Source: Blastochloris sulfoviridis (GTDB taxonomy: Bacteria; Pseudomonadota; Alphaproteobacteria; Rhizobiales; Xanthobacteraceae). From it: DNA of 64,000 nucleotides. Where the stretch lies: positions 49,457 through 113,456 of the forward strand of contig NZ_VWPL01000011.1 in the NCBI RefSeq assembly GCF_008630065.1, written 5' to 3'. The notes beneath the pieces were generated by a model, which did not search any database, was not told the origin of the DNA, and saw only the letters and a program-made list of their open reading frames with translations. This document shows positions 29,722-38,677 of the stretch, in pieces. Each line of letters begins with the position of its first letter. Positions within the stretch are counted from its first letter, which is position 1. A program made the translations under genes and the position numbers.

Positions 29722-30015
29722 ATGAACGTTCCGATCCTCGACCGGTCGGCCCTGCTCAAGCATATCCGCGCCGTCGAACAGGACCATCCGCTGAAGATCA
29801 TCGCGCTCCTGCCGCGGGGCGCCGCGCCGCACGTCGAGGGTGACGATGCCGTCGACTTTCTGGCGGAAAAGCGTGAGGGACTGTCGCTGCTTGGCCTGAC
29901 CCGTGCCGAGCTCGACCTCGCCGCCCGTCTCGGGCGCCCCGTCGGCATCGTGCTGGCGAGCGAACTCCGCGGTGCCGAGAAGGCGCGGATCGAACGGTCC
30001 GCGAGACCCTTATGA
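29722..30015 (+). CDS. MntA-like minimal nucleotidyltransferase antitoxin with a changed active site
   Basis: A 97-aa protein. The fold of MntA/MNT antitoxins can be followed: LKIIALLPRG aligns with the usual VALFGSRARG, AVDFLAE with DIDLLVE, and the tail ELDLAARLGRPVGIVLASEL with the usual VDLV region. The catalytic pattern GSx10DxD is here PRx10AxD (Pro31, Arg32, Ala43, Asp45), with exact spacing. Loss of Gly-Ser and the first Asp should abolish nucleotidyl transfer. The stop overlaps the next start as ATGA. The pair is inserted between lapA and trpF. It is probably an antitoxin acting by binding only; this is inference from motif loss. Confidence 0.65.
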   Translation: MNVPILDRSALLKHIRAVEQDHPLKIIALLPRGAAPHVEGDDAVDFLAEKREGLSLLGLTRAELDLAARLGRPVGIVLASELRGAEKARIERSARPL

Positions 30016-30356
30016 GCGGCCGCACGACCGTCGACTTCCTGACCGACGCACGAAACCATTGCATCATGCTGGCCGACCGGGCGCGCGACGTTGCGCCGGC
30101 CGCCTTTGCCGGCGACGAGGTCCGTCTGCAGTCGGCGATCTATTGCGTGCTGGTGATCGGCGAGGCGATGAACCGCGTCCCGAAGGAGGTCCGCACGCTG
30201 GTGCCCGAAGTCGCCTGGGAGCCGGCGATCGCCATGCGTCACCGCCTCGTCCATGCCTCTTGGCTGGCCGATCCGGAGATCGTCTTCCGCGTCGCCGCCG
30301 ACGATGCGCCGAAACTGGCCGGACAACTCGACCGTCTGATCCTTCGCCTGAGCTGA
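30012..30356 (+). CDS. HepT-like (DUF86) ribonuclease toxin lacking the modifiable Tyr
   Basis: A 114-aa helical protein. The HepT/DUF86 pattern is clear: FLTDARNHC at the start, AIYCVLVIGEAMNRVPKEVR in the middle, and EPAIAMRHRLVHASW at residues 70-84. The RNase motif RX4HXY is here R76-x4-H81-A-S83, so Arg and His are kept but the Tyr that MntA modifies in the characterised pair is Ser (TCT, 30258-30260). It overlaps the partner by four bases. It ends seven bases before trpF, with no promoter visible between, so trpF may be read through from it. Confidence 0.75.
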   Translation: MSGRTTVDFLTDARNHCIMLADRARDVAPAAFAGDEVRLQSAIYCVLVIGEAMNRVPKEVRTLVPEVAWEPAIAMRHRLVHASWLADPEIVFRVAADDAPKLAGQLDRLILRLS

Positions 30357-30362
30357 GCGCCG

Positions 30363-31022
30363 ATGACCCTGCTCGTCAAGATTTGCGGGCTCTCCACCCC
30401 GCCCACCCTTCAGGCGGCGCTGGAGGCCGGCGCCGACATGGTCGGGCTGGTGTTCTTCGCCAAGAGCCCGCGACACGTCTCGCTCGACGCCGCCGCCGGG
30501 CTGGCGGCGCAGGCGCGCGGCCGGGCGCGGATCGTGGCGCTGACGGTGGACGCCGACGACGCGACGCTTCAGTCGATCGCCGGGATGGTCCAGCCCGACC
30601 TGTTCCAGCTCCACGGCCGCGAGACTCCTGAGCGGGTGGCAGAGGTCCGCGCCCGCTTCGGCTTGCCGGTGATCAAGGCCCTTCCGGTCGCGACGCGCGA
30701 CGACCTCGCGCCGGTCGAATCTTTCGCGCGGGTCGCCGACATGCTGCTGTTCGACGCCAAGCCCGCCCCCGGCGCGGCGCTGCCGGGCGGCAACGGCCTC
30801 GCCTTCGACCATACGCTGGTGGCCGGCCTTGACCCCGGCGTGCCGGTCATGCTGTCTGGCGGCCTCGATCCTGCAACGGTGGCGCAGGCGATCGGCCTTG
30901 TCCGGCCCGCCGCGGTCGACGTCTCCTCGGGGGTCGAACGGGCGCCGGGCGACAAGGATCCGGCGAAAATCCGCGCCTTCGTCGCGGCGGCGCGGGCCGC
31001 GGATGCGCGCGCGACGCTATAG
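30363..31022 (+). CDS. trpF: Phosphoribosylanthranilate isomerase
   Basis: Third step of tryptophan synthesis from anthranilate, 219 aa, TIM barrel. The catalytic Cys is in [10 protein letters not shown] and the Asp in [27 protein letters not shown] and the phosphate-binding ends VMLSGGLDP and [16 protein letters not shown] are typical. It starts seven bases after the HepT-like gene and is followed by trpB after 11 bases. Confidence 0.95.
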   Translation: MTLLVKICGLSTPPTLQAALEAGADMVGLVFFAKSPRHVSLDAAAGLAAQARGRARIVALTVDADDATLQSIAGMVQPDLFQLHGRETPERVAEVRARFGLPVIKALPVATRDDLAPVESFARVADMLLFDAKPAPGAALPGGNGLAFDHTLVAGLDPGVPVMLSGGLDPATVAQAIGLVRPAAVDVSSGVERAPGDKDPAKIRAFVAAARAADARATL

Positions 31023-31033
31023 GAGCCGCTTCG

Positions 31034-32280
<1,247 letters not shown>

Positions 32281-32281
<1 letters not shown>

Positions 32282-33114
32282 TGACCGCCCGCCTCGACGC
32301 GAAGTTCGCCGCGCTCGCCCAGGAGGGCCGCGCCGGGCTCGTCACCTTCCTCACCGCCGGCGATCCCGACCCGGCGACCACGCTTGAGCTGCTGAAAGGT
32401 CTGCCCGCCGCCGGCGCCGACGTGATCGAGCTGGGCATGCCGTTCTCCGACCCGATGGCCGACGGCCCGGCGATCCAGTGGGCCTCGCTGCGGGCGCTGA
32501 AGGCCGGGCAGACGCTGGCCAAGACGCTCGACCTCGTGCGCGCCTTCCGCGCCGCCGATGCCGCCACGCCGCTAGTGCTGATGGGCTACTTCAACCCGAT
32601 CTATGTCTATGGCGTCGAGCGCTTCCTCATCGAGGCCAAATCGGCCGGCGTCGACGGGCTGATCGTGGTCGACCTGCCGCCGGAGGAGGACGACGAACTC
32701 TGCCTGCCGGCGCTGAAGGCGGGGCTCGCCTTCATCCGGCTCGCCACCCCCACCACCGACGATCACCGCCTGCCCAAGGTGCTCGCGAATACCGCCGGAT
32801 TCGTCTATTACGTCTCGATTACCGGCGTCACCGGCACCGCGACGCCCGATTTCGACAGGGTCGGCTCGGCCGTGGCCCGCCTGAAACGCCACACCACCCT
32901 GCCGGTCGCGGTCGGCTTCGGCGTCAAGACCGCCGCACACGCCGCCGCGGTGGCCAAGGGCGCCGACGCGGTGGTGGTGGGATCGGCGCTGGTGGAGCGG
33001 CTGCGGACCTCGCTCGATGCCGAGGGCCGCGCCACGGCGGCCACCGTGCCGGGCGTGCTCGACCTCGCCAGGGAACTCGCCGCCGGCGTGCGCGCCGCCG
33101 CCAAGGCGGCTTGA
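32281..33114 (+). CDS. trpA: Tryptophan synthase alpha chain
   Basis: Releases indole from indole-3-glycerol phosphate, 277 aa, TIM barrel. [12 protein letters not shown], catalytic Glu in [16 protein letters not shown] with the Asp at its end, [10 protein letters not shown], and the phosphate site [12 protein letters not shown] are visible. It pairs with the TrpB encoded immediately upstream with one-base overlap. Confidence 0.96.
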
Positions 33115-33125
33115 AAGGACCGGCC

Positions 33126-34085
33126 ATGAACTGGATTTCGACGACGCTGCGACCCAAGATCCGCACGCTGTTCAAGACCGAGACGCCGGAGAATTTGTGG
33201 ATCAAGTGCCCGGAAACCGGGCAGATGGTGTTCCACCGCGACCTCGAAGCCAACCAGTACGTGGTGCCCGGCTCGAACTACCACATGCGGATGGGCGCCA
33301 CCGCGCGGCTGAAGTCGGTGTTCGACAACGCCACCTGGTTCGACGTGCCGCTGCCGGAAGCGCCGGTCGATCCGCTCAAGTTCCGCGACGAGAAGCGCTA
33401 CATCGACCGCCTCAAGGATGCCCGCACCAAGACCGGCATGCAGGACGCCGTGAAGCTCGGCTTCGGCAAGCTGGAGGGCCTGCCGGTGGTGATCGGGGTG
33501 CAGGATTTCAGCTTCATGGGCGGCTCGCTCGGCATGGCGGCCGGCGAGGCGATCATCAAGGGGCTCGACACGGCGCTGGAAAAGGGCACGCCCTTCATCC
33601 TGTTCGCGGCGTCGGGCGGCGCCCGCATGCAGGAGGGCATCCTGTCGCTGATGCAGATGCCGCGCACCACCGTGGCGGTGCAGCGCCTGCGCGAGGCGAA
33701 GAAACCCTACATCGTGGTGCTGACCAACCCCACCACCGGCGGCGTCACCGCCTCCTACGCCATGCTCGGCGACGTCCAGATCTCCGAGCCCGGCGCGCTG
33801 ATCGGCTTCGCCGGCCCGCGCGTCATCGAGCAGACCATCCGCGAGAAGCTGCCGGAGGGCTTCCAGCGCGCCGAATATCTGCGCGCCCACGGCATGATCG
33901 ACATGGTGGTGCACCGCCACGAGATGCGCGCCACGCTGGCCCGGCTGTGCCACCTCCTGACCAAGACGCCGCGGCCGGAGCCGCCGGCACCGCCGGCCCC
34001 CGCGCCGGTGCAGGACGCGGCACCGCCGGAACCCGAGACGCCGCCCGCCGCCGAGGCGGCCCCGGCGGAGACCCCGGCTGCGTGA
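33126..34085 (+). CDS. accD: Acetyl-CoA carboxylase carboxyltransferase subunit beta
   Basis: Carboxyltransferase beta subunit of the first step of fatty acid synthesis, 319 aa. [38 protein letters not shown] and [17 protein letters not shown] are the crotonase-fold core. The N-terminal zinc ribbon is degenerate: WIKCPETGQ has one Cys, and the second CxxC is VPGS, so three of four zinc ligands are missing, a feature I associate with this order. The last 40 residues are Pro/Ala/Glu-rich. folC, the usual next gene, is not here; mobile-element remnants follow. Confidence 0.95.
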   Translation: MNWISTTLRPKIRTLFKTETPENLWIKCPETGQMVFHRDLEANQYVVPGSNYHMRMGATARLKSVFDNATWFDVPLPEAPVDPLKFRDEKRYIDRLKDARTKTGMQDAVKLGFGKLEGLPVVIGVQDFSFMGGSLGMAAGEAIIKGLDTALEKGTPFILFAASGGARMQEGILSLMQMPRTTVAVQRLREAKKPYIVVLTNPTTGGVTASYAMLGDVQISEPGALIGFAGPRVIEQTIREKLPEGFQRAEYLRAHGMIDMVVHRHEMRATLARLCHLLTKTPRPEPPAPPAPAPVQDAAPPEPETPPAAEAAPAETPAA

Positions 34086-34118
34086 GACGGGGGTGCCACG
34101 GCCACCTGAGACCGGGTT

Positions 34119-34141
34119 GCGGGGTCACGGCGTGACCCCGC
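34119..34141. other. Perfect hairpin after accD, followed by two more
   Basis: GCGGGGTCAC and GTGACCCCGC flank GGC. Further right CCGAAATC/GATTTCGG (about 34157-34187) and GCACT/AGTGC (34186-34198) form smaller stems. It may be the accD terminator or an insertion-element end. 34200-34440 is AT-richer and holds nothing I can name. Confidence 0.45.
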
Positions 34142-34442
34142 GGTGGCGAAATCGCCCGAAATCCCTGCTTGAACGTGTGATTTCGGCACTCCGAGTGCGA
34201 AGCTCCAGCTTAGTCTGCTGAATTCTGTGCCGCAAAATCCGAATGTCACTGGCGAAAGACCGCCCCTGCAATTCAATGCCCGGGGCAGCATAAGCTGCTC
34301 AGGACTGCAGTAAGCGGCCACATGACTCACCGAACGATAGAAATTTTTTCCTGTTCCCACGGTGTTCGTGTAAGCAACAAAGGGGGATTTTGTTTTTATC
34401 TGCCTTTCACTATCGAATAAGCTGTAGCTATAAGAGACACCA

Positions 34443-34832
34443 TCACCTTCCGACACAGAGTAACCGCGTCCCTTTGTTTTTAGGAAATTCGCCAACGGCC
34501 ACATAGCCGGCTTGCAATTGCGCCATCAGGGCCGACAGCAGGCCGCCGAACACCCCAACCGGGCGCGTTGCATTGGCGGTCGACAGGGCCGACCACGACA
34601 CCGTGCAGTCTCCGAGATGATACAGCTTGCCGGCGTGGGTCTTCAGGTTGGTTTCGAGATCGCGCAGGCTCCGCACACCGAACAGCTGCGCATACAGCAT
34701 GGCGATCAAATGAGCCTTGGTCTTCAGGCCGCGATCGTCCCAGTCGGCGTTGTGCCCGTCCACTAGCCGGTCGAACACCGCCCACGGAACGTGCTTCAGA
34801 AGGCCATGGAAGACGCTATTCTGGTGCTGCAC
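34443..34832 (-). pseudogene. IS4-family transposase remnant (N-terminal DUF4372 part)
   Basis: From GTG 34832 the translation begins MQHQNSVFHGLLKHVPWAVF and continues FDRLVDGHNADWDDRGLKTKAHLIAMLY, RSLRDLETNLKTHAGKLYHLG and STANATRPVGVFGGLL. These match the N-terminus of IS4-type transposases of the DUF4372 group. Only about 120 of some 370 residues remain; homology fades near 34490, and the catalytic DDE domain is gone. The DNA beyond is AT-rich and unrelated. Confidence 0.75.
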
Positions 34833-34983
34833 GGCGTTGATCCTCTCGGGTCCAATTGATTCGCAACCAACTGGAAACAAGCAGAATCAATGCCGTGCAC
34901 CTCTTCAAGCACAATCCGTGCCGGACAGCCGTGGGCCAAGCGCGGGCATGACGAGTCATAGTCCGCGACCGTTGGTATAAGGG

Positions 34984-35208
34984 TCAGGGCCGCAGGCCGT
35001 CGGCCCGTTTGGGGATCGCGCCGACGATCGTCGGGTCGGGGTCGAGGATCGAGGTGATGACGCGGGTCCGCACAACCGGCGGATCGCCCGGCTTGCGGGC
35101 AACCTGGCTCGTCAGCGAATCCCCGACCGTCGCTGCGATATTGGCGAGCCAAGTGAACGCTATGGCCGCGACGACCGCCGCAAACGCCATGATCTGCACC
35201 CTCGACAT
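34984..35208 (-). CDS. Small single-pass membrane protein, unknown
   Basis: A 74-aa product with one membrane helix (VQIMAFAAVVAAIAFTWLANIAA) and a polar C-terminal tail (ARKPGDPPVVRTRVITSILD). AGGAGG lies 6 bases before ATG 35208, an excellent ribosome site, which supports it as a real gene. No family recognised. It lies between two transposase remnants, so it may be cargo or a leftover host gene. Confidence 0.5.
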   Translation of the reverse strand: MSRVQIMAFAAVVAAIAFTWLANIAATVGDSLTSQVARKPGDPPVVRTRVITSILDPDPTIVGAIPKRADGLRP

Positions 35209-35479
35209 GCCGTCCTCCTGCGCGCTTCGCACAGGATCGGCAGCATGGATGGCGGCGGTGGACATAGCGTTAACCGCCGCTGTCCCGACTGCGTAAAATT
35301 TGAAGGATCGGCGGACCTTCGTTGAGGCAACAGCCCGGCGGGATGCGGGTGACGGATGAAGGTCGCGCGCACCGGGATGTTCCTGTTCAACCGGGAAGAT
35401 GGTCGACACTTTGGACCGGGATGATGGTCGACAGGTCTGGGTTGGGGTTTGCGGTTTGTTCCGCCGGTTCGCGGAGCCC

Positions 35480-35991
35480 CGTCCGGGGCGGAGCGAAGCG
35501 GCGGAAAACGCGGCCGTGGCGCCGCCGGCAAGACCCCGATCGTCGCGGCGGTCGAGACGACGGCGGAGGGCAAGCCGGTGCGCATCAAGCTGCGGCGGGT
35601 CCAAGGCTTCCGCCGCAAAGAGGTCAAGGCCCTGGCGCGCCGCAATTTCGAGCCGACCAGTACGGTCGTCAGCGACGGTCTCGGCTGCTTCGTCGGCATC
35701 GCCGACGCCGGATGCAGCCATCAGCCGATCCTTACGGGATCCGGAAAGAAGGCCGTTCAGACCCCGGCCTTCAAATGGGTCAACACCATGCTCGGCAACA
35801 TCAAGAACGCCCTGACCGGCACCTACCGCGCCATTCGCAGCAAGCATATTCCCCGCTACCTGGCCGAATTCGAATACCGTTTCAACCGACGCTACGACCT
35901 CGCCGCCATGATGCCCCGCCTCGGATGGGCCGCCGTCAGGACCCCGCCAATGCCCTACCGCTTCCTCAAATTGGCGGAGGATCATGCGTAA
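35480..35991 (+). pseudogene. IS1595-family (ISXO2-like) transposase remnant, C-terminal part
   Basis: The translation KTPIVAAVETTAEGKPVRIK, RVQGFRRKEVKALARRNF, VVSDGLGCFVGI, HQPILTGSGKKA, FKWVNTMLGNIKNALTGTYRAI and LAEFEYRFNRRYDLAAMM follows the C-terminal half of ISXO2-like transposases. About 165 of some 310 residues remain and the N-terminus with its zinc-binding part is missing. Upstream, GATGGTCGACA-type sequence occurs twice at 35398-35434, perhaps from another element's end. Confidence 0.8.
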
Positions 35992-36018
35992 TCAGGTTCT
36001 GTTTAGCTCTCGCTCCGG

Positions 36019-36402
36019 CTATTCCTCGTTGCGATAGCGCTTGATGTCCATGCGCAGCTCGCCGAACTGCCGGGTCAGCTTGGCCAGATCATGTTCGAGC
36101 CGGGCGACCCGCTCGGCGAGACTGGCGGCGGCCGGCCCCTCCGGCTCGGCCGCCTCGAAATGCACGCCGATGTCGCGGTTGCGGGTCCAGACGATCCGCA
36201 CCGGCCGGGACGCGAAATCGAGCTGCGGCACCGCCAGCGCGAAGGTTTCCGGCAGGGCGGCGTCCGTCTGCACCTCGAGCCGCGCCCCGCCGACCGACAC
36301 GTCGCGCACGGTGCAGTCCAGGCTGACGCTGCGGCCGGTGTGCAGGATGGTTCCCCGGTAGAAGGTCCGGCGGCGCTTGGTGCGACGGCGCTCCTCGATC
36401 AT
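36019..36402 (-). CDS. PilZ domain protein
   Basis: A 127-aa protein with the c-di-GMP-binding PilZ layout: the RRxxR-type start ERRRTKRRRTFYRG and the later DCTVRDVSVGGARLEV, where DxSxxG is the second ligand motif. A C-terminal coiled-coil-like helix follows (LAERVARLEHDLAKLTRQFGEL). ATG 36402 is preferred (GGAG 9 bases upstream). It adjoins polysaccharide genes, whose export or synthesis PilZ proteins often control; that link is inference. Confidence 0.85.
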   Translation of the reverse strand: MIEERRRTKRRRTFYRGTILHTGRSVSLDCTVRDVSVGGARLEVQTDAALPETFALAVPQLDFASRPVRIVWTRNRDIGVHFEAAEPEGPAAASLAERVARLEHDLAKLTRQFGELRMDIKRYRNEE

Positions 36403-36556
36403 CGCTGGTCTCTCCGCAATCCGCTGCCCGGTTTCGCCCAGGCGAAATCCGACCGATCGCGCGGAGCATCGCACCAGTCGCTGAAGATCCGGTTTGCAGC
36501 GGCAGCGTTCGGTGCGCGTGGCGCCGAAGATCACGAAGAAATCATTCGAGCCTTTA

Positions 36557-38530
36557 TCATACGGCTTCGGCGCCGGCCGGTGCCGCGGGCTTCGCGGCCG
36601 GACCTTGCGCGAAATCCGTCACCGCCCGGCGGATCGCCGCGAACAGCCGGGCGCGGTCCTCGGCCGCCACCGCCGCCTCGACCTCGGCCACCAGCCGCCG
36701 CATCTCGGCCAGCGGCGGGAACACCGGCTGGGCCGCCACCACGCCGGGGATGCCGATATCGGCGGTCGGCTCCTCGCGGGCGAACAGGATCTCGTTCAGC
36801 CGCTCGCCGGGCCGCACGCCGGTGAAGGCGACCTCGATGTCGCGCCCCGGCTCGAGCCCGGACAGGCGGATCATGCGCTCGGCCAGATCGAGGATCTTCA
36901 CCGGCTGGCCCATGTTCAGCACATAGACCGAGATCCGGTCCTGGTCGGGCGAGGCGTGCGGCGCCAGCGCGTGGCTGGCCGCCGTCACCACCAGATTGCA
37001 CGCCTCCCGGATGGTCATGAAGTAGCGCACCATGTCCGGGTGGGTGACCGTCACCGGGCCGCCGGCGGCGATCTGGGCCTTGAACTTCGGCACCACCGAG
37101 CCGTTGGAGCCCAGCACATTGCCGAAGCGCACGGCGATCAGCCGCGTCGGGCCCGACGCCAGCTCGGCGTCGAGCGCCTGGCAGTACATTTCGGCGAAGC
37201 GCTTGGTGGCGCCGAGCACCGAGACCGGCTCGATCGCCTTGTCGGTGGAGATCATCACCATCGCCCGGGCGCCGGCGGCGACCGCGGCCTCCGCAACGTT
37301 CACCGAGCCCAGGATGTTGGTCTTCACCCCCTCGATCCAGTCGGCCTCCAGATAGGGCACGTGCTTCAGGGCGGCGGCGTGGAACACCAGGTCCGGCTTG
37401 AACTCGGCCATCAGCCGATCCATCCGCGACCGCTCGCGCACATCGCCGATGCGGCCTTCGACCTGGGTCTCGGGATCGAGCGCGGCGAGCTTTTCCAGCA
37501 CCGCGTGCAGCGCCGGCTCGGCATTCTCGACCACCATCAGGTGCGAGGCCCGGTGGGCGACCGCGCGCTCGCAGATCTCGGCGCCGATCGAGCCGCCGCC
37601 GCCGGTGACCAGCACGCGCCGGCCGCCGACCGCCGCCTCCAGCCGGCGATAGTCGATCGCCACCGTCGGCCGCAGCAGCAGGTCCTCGACCTCGATCGGC
37701 GCGAGGCGGACCGCCCCGCCCTCGTCCAGCGTCTGCATGCGCGAGATCGGCAGGCCGAGTTTGCGGGCGCGCGCGAGCAGGGTGTCGGGCGCGGACTCCG
37801 GCGCCAGGGCGGAGGGGGTGACGATCAGCCGGCCGATGCGCAGGCCCCGCGCCTCGTATTCGGCGACCGTCGCCTCCAGCAGGTCGAAGCCGCCCAGCAC
37901 CGGCACCGCCCGCAACGACTGATCGTGGTCCGAGGCGTTCGGCGACAGGATGGCGATCGGCATCAGCTTCTTGAGCGCGCCGGATTCGAAGGCGCGCACC
38001 ACCACCTCGGCGTCGTGGGCGCGGCCGAGCACCAGGGCCCGCGTCGCATTCTCGACGCTGGCGCCGTGGCGGGTGCGGGCATAGCGATAATAGCGATAGG
38101 CGATGCGCGGCCCGCCCAGGAGGAACATCTGAATCACCCAGTAGAGGGCGATGGTGACCTTGCCGAAGAAGAACTCGTTATAGAATGTCGAAGATGCGAG
38201 AATGTAATCGAGCACCAGCAGGCTGAGCGCCAGCACCGTCACCGCGCGGAAGATGCTGGAGAGATCCGGCAGCGAGGCGAAGCGCCACTTGGCCCGATAG
38301 AGCGAGAAGAACGAATAGACCAAGCTGGCGTAGAGGGCGAACAGCGGCAGGAACACCGCGAGCACCGGCCAGCGGGCTTCGAGCCCGGCCGCATCGAACC
38401 GCACATAGAAGCTCGCCAGCACGGCGAGGCACGTCATCACCGCGTCGTGGATGACGACGACGACTTGGCGGACGTTCCGAAATGGCGTGAGCAATGACGG
38501 TATCGGCAAGGGCTTCGACTCGTTGAACAC
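36557..38530 (-). CDS. Polysaccharide NDP-sugar 4,6-dehydratase/epimerase, membrane type (CapD/WbpM/FlaA1 family)
   Basis: A 657-aa protein with four N-terminal membrane helices (first VVVVIHDAVMTCLAVLASFYVRF), then a CoA-binding-like domain (ALVLGRAHDAEVVVRAFE), and a short-chain dehydrogenase domain from residue 305: VLVTGGGGSIGAEICERAVA, FHAAALKHVPYLE, MISTDKAIEPVSVLGATKR and RFGNVLGSNGSVVPKF. It makes a 4-keto-6-deoxy or epimerised UDP-HexNAc for surface glycans. GTG 38530 is the furthest possible start, since an in-frame stop lies 15 bases before; no ribosome site is seen, so it may be leaderless. Confidence 0.9.
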   Translation of the reverse strand: MFNESKPLPIPSLLTPFRNVRQVVVVIHDAVMTCLAVLASFYVRFDAAGLEARWPVLAVFLPLFALYASLVYSFFSLYRAKWRFASLPDLSSIFRAVTVLALSLLVLDYILASSTFYNEFFFGKVTIALYWVIQMFLLGGPRIAYRYYRYARTRHGASVENATRALVLGRAHDAEVVVRAFESGALKKLMPIAILSPNASDHDQSLRAVPVLGGFDLLEATVAEYEARGLRIGRLIVTPSALAPESAPDTLLARARKLGLPISRMQTLDEGGAVRLAPIEVEDLLLRPTVAIDYRRLEAAVGGRRVLVTGGGGSIGAEICERAVAHRASHLMVVENAEPALHAVLEKLAALDPETQVEGRIGDVRERSRMDRLMAEFKPDLVFHAAALKHVPYLEADWIEGVKTNILGSVNVAEAAVAAGARAMVMISTDKAIEPVSVLGATKRFAEMYCQALDAELASGPTRLIAVRFGNVLGSNGSVVPKFKAQIAAGGPVTVTHPDMVRYFMTIREACNLVVTAASHALAPHASPDQDRISVYVLNMGQPVKILDLAERMIRLSGLEPGRDIEVAFTGVRPGERLNEILFAREEPTADIGIPGVVAAQPVFPPLAEMRRLVAEVEAAVAAEDRARLFAAIRRAVTDFAQGPAAKPAAPAGAEAV

Positions 38531-38677
38531 CGGCGACCGTGTCTAGCCGCGTTCGTTCGCCAGCGCCACTGCGTCGATCATCCGGACGCCAGTCTCAGAG
38601 ACGTGTAGATTCTCTCCCGAATCAAATGGCACACTTTGCGCGCGCGAGTTCGAGAAGACGTAGGAATATTTACGGAA

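Noticed and set aside
33755..34504. Minus-strand open frame spanning the accD 3' end and the AT-rich stretch
   Set aside because: Two thirds of it are antisense to accD or hairpin DNA, and no family was recognised.
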